Notes: generated from the sequence alone by a model not told the origin. A stretch of DNA of 64,000 bases from Aeromicrobium sp. Root472D3 (GCF_001426485.1 NZ_LMET01000001.1:1912505-1976504); one strand, 5' to 3'; shown: positions 41,325 through 52,500, numbered from the stretch's first letter. Made by a program: numbers and translations.

Positions 41325-41971
41325 TCGACGAGGCGCCCGAGTTCGCGTCCAACGTGCTCGAGGCCCTGCGGCAGCCGCTCGAGAGCGGCCACGTCGTGGT
41401 GTCGCGGGCGGCGATGACGGCTGCCTTCCCGGCCCGGTTCCAGCTCGTCCTCGCCGCGAACCCGTGCCCGTGCGGGCTGGGCTCGTCGGCGGGCGACCAG
41501 TGCCGGTGCACGCCACTGATGCGACGACGGTACGCCGATCGGCTGTCGGGCCCGATCCGCGACCGCGTCGACATCCACCGGGTGCTGACCTCGATGTCGC
41601 GCCCCGAGCTGGCGTCCGCCATGACGGGGGCGCGGTCGACGTCCGATCTCGCCGTGACGGTCGCGGTGGCCCGCGAGCGTCAGGCCCGTCGCCTCGACGG
41701 CACGCCCTGGCGGCTCAACAGCGAGGTGCCGGGCGTCGAGCTGCGCAAGCGGTGGCCCGTGCGCGACGAGGGTCGCGTGCTGGTCGACCAGCAGCTGCGC
41801 ACGCTCAAGCTCAACGCCCGCTCGGCCGACCGCATCCTGCGGCTCGCGTGGACGATCGCCGATCTCGTCGGCCATGACGTCCCCGGTGCCGGCGACGTCG
41901 AGACGGCGCTGTCGCTGCGGCGTGGCACGGCGCTGGGCGGGGCGATGCGCGACCTGGTGCAGACCGCGTGA
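41315..41971 (+). pseudogene. comM: comM (YifB) C-terminal fragment
   Basis: Continues the comM frame from GVLF: Walker B LFLDEAPEF, ALRQPLESGHVVVSRA, the ANPCPCG motif and C4-type cysteines (CPCGLGSSAGDQCRC), RYADRLSGPIRDRVDIHR (sensor/arginine region), and the C-terminal Mg-chelatase domain with KLNARSADRILRLAWTIADL. The apparent GTG at 41315 is only a Val codon of the original gene and has no ribosome-binding site. It overlaps dprA by four bases as in intact actinobacterial loci. Confidence 0.92.
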
Positions 41972-43113
41972 CGCGCCTCGACCGCATGGCGCTGAGCCTG
42001 GTCGTCGAGCCGGGCGACCCGCGGCTCACGACACTGCTGGCCGAGCACGAACCGGGCCGGGTGCTGGCCGTCGTCCGGGGTGACCGGACGCTGCCGGGCG
42101 CCCGCGTGCCCGATGCGTGGCGCGAGCGCGCCGGCGACCTCGACCTCGCCCTCGAGACGACCCGGGCGCGGGCCGCGGCCTCGGGCCTCCGGTGGGTGTG
42201 CCCGGGCGACCGCGGCTGGCCCGAGCGACTGGGCGACCTCGACCACGTCGAGCCCCTGCACGGCTCGGGTGGCTCACCGCTGGGGCTGTGGCTGCGGGGG
42301 AGGGGCGAGCTCGACGCGACGACCGAGCGCTCGGTGGCGGTGGTCGGTGCCCGCGACTGCACGACGTACGGGGCCGAGTGCGCGTCCGACCTCGGCGCCG
42401 ACCTGGCCGACGACGGATGGACCGTGGTCAGCGGCGCGGCCTACGGCATCGACGGCTGCGCCCACCGCGGGGCGCTGGCGATGGACCGGCCGACGGTCGC
42501 CGTGCTGGCCTGCGGTGCCGACGTCGACTACCCGCGCTCGCACGCGACGCTGCTCGGACGCATCGCCGAGGACGGTCTGGTCGTCAGCGAGCAGGCACCG
42601 GGCCAGACGCCGATCAGGAGTCGATTCCTGTCGCGCAACCGCATCATCGCGGCGCTCAGCATCGGCACCGTGGTGGTCGAGGCCGCCGTGCGCAGCGGAT
42701 CGCTCAACACCCTGCACTGGGCCGACCAGCTCGGACGCGTCACGATGGCGCTGCCGGGCCCCGTCACGTCCAAGGCGTCGGGCGGTGCGCACGCCGCGGT
42801 GCGCGAGGGGCGGGCTGTGCTGGTCACGAGCGGCGCGGACGTCGTCGAGGAGGTGGGCGGCCTCGGGGCCGACGAGTCGGCCGAGGTCGTCCGGCAGACC
42901 GAGTTCGACCTGTTGGCGCCCGCGGTCCGGTCGACGCTCGACGGTCTCGACTGGCGCGAGCCGCTCTCGGCGGCCGCCGTCGCGGCGCGGGTGCGTCTGA
43001 CGGAGGGGCAGGTGAGGGTCTCGCTGGGCGACCTCGAGGGCCGTGGGCTGGTGCGACGAGAGGCCGCCGGCTGGGTGCTGGAGCGACGCGCCGACGTCGA
43101 CCGACACGCATGA
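41968..43113 (+). CDS. dprA: DNA-processing protein DprA (Smf)
   Basis: 381 aa. Rossmann-like DprA core: VAVVGARDCTTYGAECA, VVSGAAYGIDGCAHRGAL, VAVLACGADVDYPRSH, SEQAPGQTP, FLSRNRIIAALSIGTVVVEAA, and a C-terminal winged helix. DprA loads RecA on incoming single-stranded DNA. GTG start overlaps the comM stop, so element insertion may also cut dprA off from its upstream promoter. Confidence 0.95.
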   Translation: MTRLDRMALSLVVEPGDPRLTTLLAEHEPGRVLAVVRGDRTLPGARVPDAWRERAGDLDLALETTRARAAASGLRWVCPGDRGWPERLGDLDHVEPLHGSGGSPLGLWLRGRGELDATTERSVAVVGARDCTTYGAECASDLGADLADDGWTVVSGAAYGIDGCAHRGALAMDRPTVAVLACGADVDYPRSHATLLGRIAEDGLVVSEQAPGQTPIRSRFLSRNRIIAALSIGTVVVEAAVRSGSLNTLHWADQLGRVTMALPGPVTSKASGGAHAAVREGRAVLVTSGADVVEEVGGLGADESAEVVRQTEFDLLAPAVRSTLDGLDWREPLSAAAVAARVRLTEGQVRVSLGDLEGRGLVRREAAGWVLERRADVDRHA

Positions 43114-43150
43114 CGCCCCGCCGCCGTCCGCGTGGGCCACACTGGGACGG

Positions 43151-44086
43151 ATGACTGCCGAGACCCGCGACGAGCTGACCGAGGCGTGGTCCGCCGTGCT
43201 CGCGGCCTACGAGCAGCACCTGACGGCCGAGCGCGACCTGTCGGCCCACTCGGTGCGGGCGTACCTGACCGATGTCGAGAGCCTCGCGTCGCACGCCGGA
43301 CGACTGGGGGTCGGTGATCCGGCCGATCTCACGATCCGGGTGCTCCGCAGCTGGCTCGCCCACCTCAAGACGATGGGCAAGGCACGCACGACGCTGGCCC
43401 GTCGCTCGACCGCGGCGCGCGTGTTCACGACGTGGCTCGTGCGCACGGGCCGGTCGACGAGCGACGCCGGGGCGCTGCTGGTCAACCCCACCGCTCACCG
43501 TGAGCTGCCCGTCGCCCTGAGCCAGACCGAGGTGCGCGCCCTGATCGACGCGACGACCGCGTCGCTCGTCGACGACGGGGCCAGGGGGCTGCGCGACCTG
43601 GCGGTGCTCGAGCTGCTGTACGCCACCGGCATCCGCGTGGGCGAGCTCGTCGGCCTCGACGTCGACGACCTCGACCGCGAGCGGCGCGTCGTGCGGGTGT
43701 TCGGCAAGGGACGCAAGGAGCGGTCGGTGCCGTACGGACTGCCGGCGTCGGACGCGATCGAGTTCTACCTGCAGCGCGGACGGCCCCAGCTGACGGTCGA
43801 GGGCAGCGGGGCCGCGATCTTCCTGGGCTCCCGCGGGGGGCGGATCGACCAGCGCGCCGTCCGGCGCATCGTCCACGAGCGCATCGCCGCGGTCGACGGG
43901 GCACCCGACCTCGGGCCCCACGGGCTGCGGCACACCGCCGCGACCCACCTGCTGGAGGGCGGTGCCGACCTGCGCAGCGTGCAGGAGATCCTCGGGCACG
44001 CCTCGCTCGGGACGACCCAGATCTACACGCACGTCAGCACCGAGCGCCTGCGTCGGGCGTTCACGCAGGCGCACCCGCGGGCCTAG
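43151..44086 (+). CDS. xerC: Tyrosine recombinase, XerC-like
   Basis: 311 aa. Core-binding N-domain (AAYEQHLTAERDLSAHSVRAYLTD) and catalytic domain with Arg in YATGIRVGELVGL, Lys in GKGRKERSVP, HGLRHTAATHLLEGG and LGHASLGTTQIYTHVS. Resolves chromosome dimers at dif with its partner XerD; its place after dprA and before rpsB is the normal actinobacterial location, so it is chromosomal, not part of the element. Start ATG 43151; the upstream extension overlaps dprA. Confidence 0.93.
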   Translation: MTAETRDELTEAWSAVLAAYEQHLTAERDLSAHSVRAYLTDVESLASHAGRLGVGDPADLTIRVLRSWLAHLKTMGKARTTLARRSTAARVFTTWLVRTGRSTSDAGALLVNPTAHRELPVALSQTEVRALIDATTASLVDDGARGLRDLAVLELLYATGIRVGELVGLDVDDLDRERRVVRVFGKGRKERSVPYGLPASDAIEFYLQRGRPQLTVEGSGAAIFLGSRGGRIDQRAVRRIVHERIAAVDGAPDLGPHGLRHTAATHLLEGGADLRSVQEILGHASLGTTQIYTHVSTERLRRAFTQAHPRA

Positions 44087-44097
44087 TCGGCCGTCCG

Positions 44098-45012
44098 TCA
44101 GAGCCGCGACATGGGGTCGACGGGCGTGCCGGCGTCGATGACCATGACGTGCAGGTGGCAGCCGGTCGACATCCCCGTCGTGCCGGACCGTCCGATCACG
44201 TCGCCGACCGCGACGGTGCTGCCGACGGGCACGGACGCCGCGGACAGGTGGGCGTACGAGGTCTCGAGCGCGGGCCCGTGCCGCAGGGTGACGCGCAGGC
44301 CGTAGGCTCCCGCGTCGCCGCTCGACTCGACCGTCCCGCGGGCCGCGGCGTGCACCGGGGTGCCGCACGGCACGCCGAAGTCGGTGCCGTCGTGCAGCTT
44401 GCGCACGCCGGTGACGGGATGCACCCGCATGCCGAAGGGCGACGTGACGGGCCCGCCGACCGGACGCCTGAGCGTCCCGTCCGCTCCGGCGGGCGGGGCG
44501 GGCGGCGTGCCGTAGGGGCTGATCAGTCGGAAGCGTGCGCGGGCGAGCACGTCGAGCGGGTCGCGGTAGTCGGACCCGGCCCGGCGGCCGAGGTGCAGGC
44601 ACGCGCCGGGGCAGTGGCTGTGCTCGCCGAGCAGCGTCCCGATGACCTGGCGGGCGGCGACGGCGTCGCCGACCCGCACCGTCGCGGCGACGGGCTGGTA
44701 GGTGGAGCGCTCGGCACCGTGGTCGATCGTCACGACCGGCACGCCACCGACCCGCCCGGCGAACGTCACGCGGCCGGGTGCCACGGCCCGCACCGGGTCG
44801 CCGACCGTCCCCGCGAGGTCGACGCCGCGGTGGCCGGCCCCGTACCGGTCGGCCGGCGGGTCGAAGCGCTCGCCGACCGACTGCCGGTCGAGCGGCCACG
44901 ACCACGGCTCGGAGGAGGCGACGGCCGACAGGGGCAGCAGACCCAGGCCCACGGTCGCGACGGAGACGGCGGTGGCGGTGGCGGTGGCGAGGCGACGGTG
45001 CATGGGATCCAT
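44098..45012 (-). CDS. Secreted protein with two M23 peptidase domains
   Basis: About 304 aa, signal peptide at the N-terminus ([25 protein letters not shown]). Two LytM/M23 domains follow. The first ([15 protein letters not shown] ... CLHLGRR) keeps the HxxxD pair but has HLG where HLH is needed, so it should not bind zinc normally. The second ([17 protein letters not shown] ... CHLHVMV) has all ligands. Likely a cell-wall endopeptidase with a regulatory or wall-binding degenerate domain. Starts possible at 45012 or 45003. Confidence 0.88.
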   Translation of the reverse strand: MDPMHRRLATATATAVSVATVGLGLLPLSAVASSEPWSWPLDRQSVGERFDPPADRYGAGHRGVDLAGTVGDPVRAVAPGRVTFAGRVGGVPVVTIDHGAERSTYQPVAATVRVGDAVAARQVIGTLLGEHSHCPGACLHLGRRAGSDYRDPLDVLARARFRLISPYGTPPAPPAGADGTLRRPVGGPVTSPFGMRVHPVTGVRKLHDGTDFGVPCGTPVHAAARGTVESSGDAGAYGLRVTLRHGPALETSYAHLSAASVPVGSTVAVGDVIGRSGTTGMSTGCHLHVMVIDAGTPVDPMSRL

Positions 45013-45316
45013 GCAACGACGGCGGGCTGGACGACGACAGCGCCCCGGGTCGTCCTGGGGACGGGCAGGAGCGGCGACCCGGGTGCTGTGGATTTCGTCG
45101 CGGACGGGGGAGTGCCCTAGACTGGTGGCACTCACCTCCGCGGAGGTGAAATTCGCGCGCCTGTCTCCGTATGACGCGAGAGCTGAATGCGGAAGATGCC
45201 CTGGTCTGCCGGCACGGTCGGCAGTTGGACACCTCATGCGGCAGGCGCCAGGTCACCGTCAACCGGCGGTGAGTCAACCAGGAATCGGCACACGTGTGCC
45301 ACAAGGAGATACGACC
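45013..45316. other. Divergent promoter and leader region between M23 gene and rpsB
   Basis: 304 bp, no gene. Contains the TAGACT box and perfect palindrome listed separately, then a GC-rich leader with AAGGAG before rpsB. Confidence 0.5.
45118..45149 (+). promoter_or_regulatory. rpsB promoter with an 18-bp palindrome at the start site
   Basis: TAGACT (45118-45123) as -10, then TCACCTCCGCGGAGGTGA (45132-45149), a perfect palindrome beginning about where the transcript starts. It could be a repressor site or a 5' RNA hairpin holding an SD-like GGAGGTGA. Confidence 0.4.
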
Positions 45317-46246
45317 ATGGCCGTCGTCACCATGCGCCAGCTGCTCGAGAGCGGCGTCCACTTCGGGCACCAGACCCGTCGCTGGAACCCCAAGATGAAG
45401 CGATTCATCTTCACCGAGCGCAACGGCATCTACATCATCGACCTGCAGCAGTCGCTGGCCTACATCGACGCCGGGTACGAGTTCGTCAAGAACACCGTCG
45501 CCCGCGGCGGCACGATCCTGTTCATCGGCACCAAGCGCCAGGCGCAGGAGCCGATCGAGGAGCAGGCCAAGCGCGTCGGCATGCCCTACGTCAACCAGCG
45601 CTGGCTCGGCGGCATGCTCACCAACTTCCAGACGATGCACCAGCGGCTCCAGCGCATGAAGGAGCTCGAGGAGATCGACTTCGACGACGTCGCGGGATCC
45701 AACCGCACGAAGAAGGAGCTCCTCGGCATGAGCCGCGAGTACGCGAAGCTGTCGCGCACCCTCGGCGGAATCCGCGACATGGGCCGCACGCCGGCCGCCG
45801 CGTGGATCGTCGACACGAAGAAGGAGCACCTCGCGGTCGACGAGTGCCGCAAGCTCGGCATCCCGATCATCGCGATCCTCGACACCAACTGCGACCCCGA
45901 CGACGTCGACTTCCCGATCCCGGGCAACGACGACGCGATCCGCTCGGTCGGCCTGCTGACCCGGGTCATCGCCGACGCCGTCGCCGAGGGCCTCATCGCC
46001 CGCGGTGGCGCCAAGACGGGCGAGGAGCAGCCCGGTGCCGAGCTCGGTGCCGAGGAGCCCCTGGCCGACTGGGAGCGCGAGCTGCTGGAGAAGAAGGACG
46101 CCGAGGCCGCTGCCGCGCCCACGACGACCGACGCCCCCGCCGCCGCCCCCGCCGCCGCCGCCGAGGCCCCCGCCGCCGACGACGCGAAGAAGGACGACGC
46201 CGCTCCGGCTGCGGAGCCGGCTGCCGCCGCTCCCGCCGCCGAGTGA
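45317..46246 (+). CDS. rpsB: 30S ribosomal protein S2
   Basis: 309 aa from ATG 45317 (AAGGAGATACGACC before it). Core S2: [71 protein letters not shown]. Residues ~240-309 are an acidic Ala/Pro/Glu tail, longer than in E. coli, with low-complexity PAAAP repeats. First gene of rpsB-tsf-pyrH-frr-cdsA. Confidence 0.97.
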   Translation: MAVVTMRQLLESGVHFGHQTRRWNPKMKRFIFTERNGIYIIDLQQSLAYIDAGYEFVKNTVARGGTILFIGTKRQAQEPIEEQAKRVGMPYVNQRWLGGMLTNFQTMHQRLQRMKELEEIDFDDVAGSNRTKKELLGMSREYAKLSRTLGGIRDMGRTPAAAWIVDTKKEHLAVDECRKLGIPIIAILDTNCDPDDVDFPIPGNDDAIRSVGLLTRVIADAVAEGLIARGGAKTGEEQPGAELGAEEPLADWERELLEKKDAEAAAAPTTTDAPAAAPAAAAEAPAADDAKKDDAAPAAEPAAAAPAAE

Positions 46247-46283
46247 TCCCGTCCACGACTACCTGAGAAGCGAGAACATCACC

Positions 46284-47102
46284 ATGGCCATCACAGCCAC
46301 AGACGTCAAGAAGCTCCGCGACGCCACCGGCGCCGGCATGATGGACGCCAAGAAGGCGCTCACCGAGGCTGACGGCGACTTCGACAAGGCGATCGAGGTG
46401 CTCCGCATCTCGGGCGCCGCCAAGGCCGCCAAGCGCGGAGCCGAGCGCGAGGCCACCTCCGGCCTCGTCGCCAACTTCGGCAGCGCGATCGTCGAGCTCA
46501 ACTCCGAGACCGACTTCGTCGCCAAGAACGACCAGTTCATCGCCCTGGCGGAGAAGCTGGCCGAGAAGGCCGACGAGACCCGTCCGGCCGACTCGGCGGC
46601 CTTCGCCGCGACGCCGTTCGAGTACGGCAAGACCGTCGGCGAGGCCGTCGCCGACATGGCGGTCCTGATCGGCGAGAAGATCGAGCTCGGCCGCGTCGCC
46701 AGCTTCGACGGACAGGTCGCGACGTACATGCACCGTCGCGCCAGCGACCTGCCGCCGGCCGTCGGCGTGCTCGTCGAGTTCGAGGGCGAGGCGGGCCACG
46801 ACGCGGCGCGCAGCGTCGCGATGCAGATCGCGGCCATGCGTCCCCGCTACCTGACGCGTGACGACGTCCCCGCCGACATCGTCGCCAAGGAGCGCGAGAT
46901 CGCCGAGGCGACGTCGCGCGAGGAGGGCAAGCCCGAGCAGGCGATCGCCAAGATCACCGAGGGACGCCTCAACGGCTTCTTCAAGGACACCGTGCTCCTC
47001 GAGCAGCCGTCCGTGCAGGACAACAAGAAGACCGTCAAGGCTCTGCTCGATGAGGCCGGCGTGACGCTCAAGCGTTTCGCGCACATCGAGATCGGCGCCT
47101 GA
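46284..47102 (+). CDS. tsf: Elongation factor Ts
   Basis: 272 aa. Nucleotide-exchange factor for EF-Tu. N-terminal UBA-like domain ([27 protein letters not shown]), the TDFVAKND motif that displaces Mg from EF-Tu, and two core subdomains. Start ATG 46284 matches the family. Confidence 0.97.
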   Translation: MAITATDVKKLRDATGAGMMDAKKALTEADGDFDKAIEVLRISGAAKAAKRGAEREATSGLVANFGSAIVELNSETDFVAKNDQFIALAEKLAEKADETRPADSAAFAATPFEYGKTVGEAVADMAVLIGEKIELGRVASFDGQVATYMHRRASDLPPAVGVLVEFEGEAGHDAARSVAMQIAAMRPRYLTRDDVPADIVAKEREIAEATSREEGKPEQAIAKITEGRLNGFFKDTVLLEQPSVQDNKKTVKALLDEAGVTLKRFAHIEIGA

Positions 47103-47148
47103 CACCCGCACGACCCGTTCAACCGCTGACCGACGAGAGGCCGGAACC

Positions 47149-47931
47149 GTGACCACTGCCGAGCATGTCGACGTTCCGGCCTCTTCCGGTGGGCGCCCGC
47201 TGCGCAGAGTGCTGCTGAAGCTCTCGGGCGAGGTGTTCGGCGGAGGCAAGATCGGCATCGACCCCGATGTCGTCAACGGCATCGCCAAGCAGATCGCGGC
47301 CGCGGTCTCCGACGGCGTCGAGGTCGCGATCGTCGTCGGGGGTGGCAACTTCTTCCGCGGCGCCGAGCTCAGTCAGCGTGGGATGGAGCGCTCGCGGGCC
47401 GACTACATCGGCATGCTGGGCACCGTCATGAACAGCCTGGCGTTGCAGGACTTCTGCGAGAAGCAGGGCGTCGACACCCGGGTGCAGTCGGCGATCACCA
47501 TGGGCCAGGTCGCCGAGCCGTACATCCCCCGCAAGGCGATCCGGCACCTCGAGAAGGGCCGCGTCGTGATCTTCGGCGCCGGGGCCGGCATGCCGTACTT
47601 CTCGACCGACACCGTCTCGGCGCAGCGCGCGCTCGAGATCAAGGCCGACGCCGTGCTGATGTCCAAGTCCGGCGTCGACGGCGTCTACTCCGCGGACCCG
47701 CGCACCGATCCGTCGGCCCGCAAGTACGACGAGCTGACCTTCGACGACGCGCTGCGCATGGGCCTCAAGGTCGTCGACGCCGCCGCGTTCGCCCTCTGCA
47801 TGGAGAACGACCTGCCCATGATCGTGTTCGGCATGGAGGGCGAGGGAAACATCGCCCGGGTGCTGCGCGGTGAGAAGATCGGAACACTCGTGCACGCCGC
47901 ATCGGCTGCTGGCACGCCAGAATCACTGTGA
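47149..47931 (+). CDS. pyrH: UMP kinase
   Basis: 260 aa, amino-acid-kinase fold: [32 protein letters not shown] dimer region ([17 protein letters not shown]), [19 protein letters not shown] and [21 protein letters not shown]. Makes UDP for nucleotide, peptidoglycan and polysaccharide synthesis. N-terminal ~20 residues are an extension. GTG start. Confidence 0.96.
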   Translation: MTTAEHVDVPASSGGRPLRRVLLKLSGEVFGGGKIGIDPDVVNGIAKQIAAAVSDGVEVAIVVGGGNFFRGAELSQRGMERSRADYIGMLGTVMNSLALQDFCEKQGVDTRVQSAITMGQVAEPYIPRKAIRHLEKGRVVIFGAGAGMPYFSTDTVSAQRALEIKADAVLMSKSGVDGVYSADPRTDPSARKYDELTFDDALRMGLKVVDAAAFALCMENDLPMIVFGMEGEGNIARVLRGEKIGTLVHAASAAGTPESL

Positions 47932-47958
47932 AAGAACTACCCGGATGGGACGACTATC

Positions 47959-48516
47959 GTGATTGACCAGACCCTGCGTGACGCCGACAGCAAGATGGGC
48001 AAGGCCGTCGAGCACACCCGCGAGGAGTTCGCCGCGATCCGCACCGGTCGCGCGCACCCCGCGATGTTCGCCCAGATCACGGCCGAGTACTACGGGCAGC
48101 CCACGCCGCTCAACCAGCTCGCGGGCTTCCAGGTCCCCGAGCCGCGCACCGTGATCATCCAGCCGTACGACGTGGGCGCCAAGCCCGCGATCGAGAAGGC
48201 GATCCGCGAGTCCGACCTGGGCGTCAACCCCAGCGACGACGGCAAGGTGCTGCGCGTGACGCTGCCCGAGCTGACCGAGGACCGCCGCAAGGAGTACATC
48301 AAGCTCGCCAAGTCCAAGGCCGAGGACGGACGCATCGCGGTCCGTGGCGTGCGTCGCAACGCCAAGCAGGCGATGGACAAGGCCGAGAAGGACTCCGAGA
48401 TCAGCAAGGACGACAACACGGGCGCCGAGAAGCGGCTCGACGGGCTGACCAAGAAGCACGTCGAGATCATCGACGAGCTGCTCAAGAACAAAGAGGCAGA
48501 GCTCCTTGAGGTCTGA
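47959..48516 (+). CDS. frr: Ribosome recycling factor
   Basis: 185 aa, standard length. Three-helix bundle with RTGRAHPAMFAQITAEYYGQPTPLNQLA, MIQPYD-type strand (VIIQPYDVGAKPAIEKAI) and LTEDRRKEYIKLAKSKAED. Separates post-termination ribosomes with EF-G. The last 11 bases overlap cdsA. Confidence 0.97.
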   Translation: MIDQTLRDADSKMGKAVEHTREEFAAIRTGRAHPAMFAQITAEYYGQPTPLNQLAGFQVPEPRTVIIQPYDVGAKPAIEKAIRESDLGVNPSDDGKVLRVTLPELTEDRRKEYIKLAKSKAEDGRIAVRGVRRNAKQAMDKAEKDSEISKDDNTGAEKRLDGLTKKHVEIIDELLKNKEAELLEV

Positions 48517-49414
48517 GTCTCCCCACGAGGAGACTCCGCCCGACGTCTCCCCGGACGACCTGACGCCCGACGGAGACGTCATCCCGGCCGTCGCGCTCAA
48601 GACCAGCCGTGCCGGCCGCAACCTGCCGGCGTCGATCGCGGTCGGCGTCGCGCTGGTCGCGATGGTCGTGCTGTCGCTGTTCGTCGTCAAGGAGGCGTTC
48701 ATCGCCGTCGTGGCGGTCGCGCTCGCGATCGGCCTGTTCGAGCTGGCTCGCGCGTTCGGCACGGCGCGGATCGCGCTGCCCGTGCTGCCGGTCGCCACGG
48801 GCGGCACGCTGATGCTGATCGGCGCGTACTTCGGCAGCATGGAGACCGCGTCGATCGCGATGGCGCTGACGGTGCTCGGCACGATGGTCTGGCGGCTCAG
48901 CGACGGCGCCGAGGGATTCGTCCGCGACGTCACGTCGGGCGTGTTCTGCCTGTCGTACCTGTACCTGATGGGCACGTTCGTCCTGCTGATGCTCAAGGAG
49001 GACGACGGGGCGTGGCGCATCGTCGCGTTCATCGTCGCCACGATCGCGTCCGACATCGGCGGCTACGTCGCGGGCGTGCTGTTCGGCCGCCACCCCATGG
49101 CCCCGACGATCAGTCCGAAGAAGTCGTGGGAGGGCTTCGCGGGGTCGTTGCTGTTCGGCATCGGCACCGGCATCGCGACCGTGACCTACGCGCTCGACGG
49201 CGACTGGTGGGTCGGCATCGTGCTGGGCGTCGCGGGCGTCGTGTTCGCGACCCTCGGCGACCTGTCGGAGTCGCTGATCAAGCGCGACCTCGGCATCAAG
49301 GACATGGGCGACCTGCTGCCCGGCCACGGCGGCCTCATGGACCGGCTCGACTCGCTCATCGCGGTCGCCCCCGTCTGCTGGCTCATCCTGTTCACCCTCG
49401 TTCCCGTCACCTGA
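48506..49414 (+). CDS. cdsA: Phosphatidate cytidylyltransferase
   Basis: 302 aa with about eight membrane helices and the CTP-transferase signature near the C-terminus (SPKKSWEGFAGSLLFG ... GDLSESLIKRDLGIKDMGDLLPGHGGLMDRLDS). Makes CDP-diacylglycerol for phospholipid and PIM synthesis. The frame opens with TTG 48506, overlapping frr; a rare start, but the overlap and the acidic lead peptide fit co-translation. Ends just before the repeat array. Confidence 0.93.
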   Translation: MRSESPHEETPPDVSPDDLTPDGDVIPAVALKTSRAGRNLPASIAVGVALVAMVVLSLFVVKEAFIAVVAVALAIGLFELARAFGTARIALPVLPVATGGTLMLIGAYFGSMETASIAMALTVLGTMVWRLSDGAEGFVRDVTSGVFCLSYLYLMGTFVLLMLKEDDGAWRIVAFIVATIASDIGGYVAGVLFGRHPMAPTISPKKSWEGFAGSLLFGIGTGIATVTYALDGDWWVGIVLGVAGVVFATLGDLSESLIKRDLGIKDMGDLLPGHGGLMDRLDSLIAVAPVCWLILFTLVPVT

Positions 49415-49420
49415 CGCCCG

Positions 49421-49517
49421 CGAGTCACTGCCGCCCGCCGACGAGTCACCCAGGTGACTCGTCGGCGGGCGCACGTGACTCGTCGTCGGGCGCACGTGAC
49501 TCGTCGGCGGACGGGGT
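49421..49517. repeat. Inverted 21-bp repeat array after cdsA
   Basis: Units with core CGAGTCAC (49421, 49442) run into inverted units with GTGACTCGTCGGCGGG (49454, 49475, 49496), again with 21-bp period. Same GAGTCAC core and same head-to-head inversion as the array at 8135-8281. Confidence 0.8.
49433..49470 (+). terminator. 18-bp perfect stem inside the repeat array
   Basis: 49433-49450 pairs exactly with 49453-49470 around a CA loop. It follows the cdsA stop by 18 bases and would act as its terminator even without a U-tract. Confidence 0.6.
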
Positions 49518-49562
49518 CGGGGCGGTGACGAGGACGTGGCCGCGACCGGGCAGTCTTGGGGC

Positions 49563-52500
49563 ATGTCGATCAAGGTCGCTCTCGAGCACCGGACCACCTA
49601 CTCGTTCGACCGACCCGTGGGGCTCGGCCCGCACGTCGTGCGGCTGCGACCGGCCCCGCACAGCCGGACGCCGATCGAGGCCTACTCGCTGACCGTCAGC
49701 CCCGCGAACCACTTCGTCAACTGGCAGCAGGACCCGTTCGGCAACTGGCTGGCGCGCCTGGTCTTCCCCGAGAAGGTCTCGACGCTCGACATCACCGTCG
49801 GCCTGGTGGCCGACATGGTCGTGGTCAACCCCTTCGACTTCTTCATCGAGGAGTACGCCGAGACCTTCCCGTTCGCGTACGAGCCGTCGCTCGCCGCCGA
49901 TCTCGCGCCGTACCTGCGTCCGGTCGGCGAGGGCGACACCGAGACACCGGGGCCGCTCGTGACCGCGTTCCGCGACCGCCTCCCGCCCGTGCCCGACGGC
50001 GGCATCGCGATGGTGCCGTTCCTGGTGCAGGTCAACGCCGCGGTGCACGCCGCCGTCGCGTACTCGGTGCGCATGGAGGCCGGCGTGCAGAGCCCCGACG
50101 AGACGCTCGAGCGTGGCATCGGCTCGTGCCGCGACAGCGCGTGGCTGCTGGTCTCGCTGCTGCGCCAGCACGGCCTCGCCGCCCGATTCGTGTCGGGATA
50201 CCTGGTGCAGCTCGCCTCCGACACCGTCGCGATCGACGGCCCCAGCGGGCCCGGCGAGGACTTCACCGACCTGCACGCCTGGGCCGAGGTCTTCGTGCCC
50301 GGCGCGGGCTGGATCGGCCTCGACCCGACGTCGTCGCTGTTCGCGGGCGAGGGCCACATCCCGCTCTCGGCCACGCCCCACCCGGCGTCGGCGGCGCCGA
50401 TCTCGGGCGTGCTGACCGAGCGCGCCGACGTCGACTTCTCGTTCCACAACACGGTGCGACGCGTCCACGAGGACCCGCGGGTCACCAAGCCGTACACCGA
50501 CGAGCAGTGGCAGCGCATCGACGCGCTCGGCGAGGGCGTCGACCTGCGCCTGCAGGCCGGTGACGTCCGCCTGACCCAGGGCGGCGAGCCGACGTTCGTC
50601 GGGCTCGACGAGGTCACGTCGCCGCAGTGGAACACCCAGGCCGACGGCCCCGAGAAGCGTCTGAAGGCCAGCGAGCTCGCCGAGCGGCTGCGCGAGGTCT
50701 ACGCCGTCGGCGGGCTCGTGCACCGCGGCGACGGCAAGTGGTACCCCGGCGAGGAGCTGCCCCGCTGGCAGATCTCGCTGCAGTGGCGCGAGGACGGCGA
50801 GACGCTGTGGTCGTCGCCGTCGCTGCTCGCCGACCCGTGGGACGAGGCCGCAGCCGATCCCGAGGCCCCCGCGCGGGCCGAGGAGCTCGCGCGCGAGGTC
50901 ACGGCACTGCTCGGGCTGCCGGCCGGTCAGCTGCGCCCCGCCTTCGAGGACCCCCTGACCGAGCTCGTGCACGAGCTGCGGCAGCCGGACGGCGACCGCC
51001 CCGGGCTCGATCCCGAGCGCGCCGACGCGTCGCTCGCGTCGTCGCTCGACGCCGGGGTCGTCGACCCGACGGGATGGGTGCTGCCGCTCGTGACGGGCGA
51101 GGAGTGGGTCAGTCCCGACTGGTCGCTGCGGCGCGGACGCATCGTGCTGCTGCCGGGCACGTCCGCGGTGGGCCTGCGACTGCCGCTGAGCGCGATCTCG
51201 TGGGTCGACCCGCGGGCGTCCGGCGATCCGTCGTACGTCGAGGCCGGCCCCCGGCTCGACCCGGGCGTGCCGTCGGTGGCGGTCGTCGACCCCGCCGAGC
51301 AGCCCACGACGGCCCTGACGATCGAGGCCCGTCACGGCCACGTGCACGTGTTCCTGCCGCCGACCGAGCGGCTCGACGACTACGCCGACCTGCTGCGCGT
51401 CATCGACCTCGCCGCCACCCGGCTCGGGCAGCGGCTCGTGATCGAGGGCTACGGCCCGCCCCCGGACGCCCGCCTGACGCAGCTCGTCGTCGCGAGCGAT
51501 CCCGGCGTGATCGAGGTCAACGTGCAGCCGACCGCGTCGTGGTCCGAGCTCCGCGACCTGACGACGTCGCTGTACGACATCGCCCGCCACGCCCGCCTGA
51601 CGACCGAGAAGTTCGACCTCGACGGCGTCCACACCGGCACGGGCGGTGGCAACCACATCACGCTCGGCGGCCACGAGCCGGCCGCGTCGCCGCTGCTGCG
51701 CCGGCCCGACCTGCTGGTCAGCCTCATGACGTACTGGCAGCGTCACCCGTCGCTGTCGTACCTGTTCTCGGGACGCTTCATCGGCCCGACGAGCCAGGCG
51801 CCACGCTTCGACGAGGGACGTCCCGAGTCGCTGTACGAGGCCGAGATCGCGTTCCAGGAGATCGACCGGCTGACGGCCGAGACCGACGAGCCGCGGCCGT
51901 GGCTCGTCGACCGCGCGCTGCGCCACCTGCTGACCGACCTGACCGGCAACACGCACCGCGCCGAGTTCTGCGTCGACAAGATGTACAGCCCCGACTCCTC
52001 GCGCGGACGCCTGGGGCTGCTCGAGCTGCGCGGCTTCGAGATGCCACCGCACGCCCGGATGGCGATGGTGCAGTCGCTGCTCGTCCGCTCGCTCGTCGCG
52101 ATGTTCTGGGAGGAGCCGTACCGCGCGCCGCTCGTGCGCTGGGGCACGGCGCTGCACGAGGACTTCCTGCTGCCGCAGGGCGCGATCGACGACATCGGCG
52201 CCGTCGTGGCCGACCTGCGCGAGCACGGCATCGACTTCGAGGCCTCGTGGCTCGACCCGTTCACCGAGTTCCGGTTCCCGCGCATCGGTCTGGCCCGGGT
52301 GGGCGGTGGCATCGAGCTCGAGCTGCGGGGGGCCATCGAGCCGTGGCACGTGCTGGGCGAGGAGGCGACGTCCGGCGGGATGGCCCGCTACGTCGACTCG
52401 TCGGTCGAGCGGATGCAGGTGACGGTGCGGGGGGTTCTGCCGCACGAGCACCTCGTGACGTGCCAAGGTGTTCCCGTGCCTCTGACACCGACGGGCGTGG

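Noticed and set aside
43151..44086. XerC-like gene as a third integrase of the mobile element
   Set aside because: It lies outside attR, has host-like GC and occupies its normal chromosomal place after dprA.
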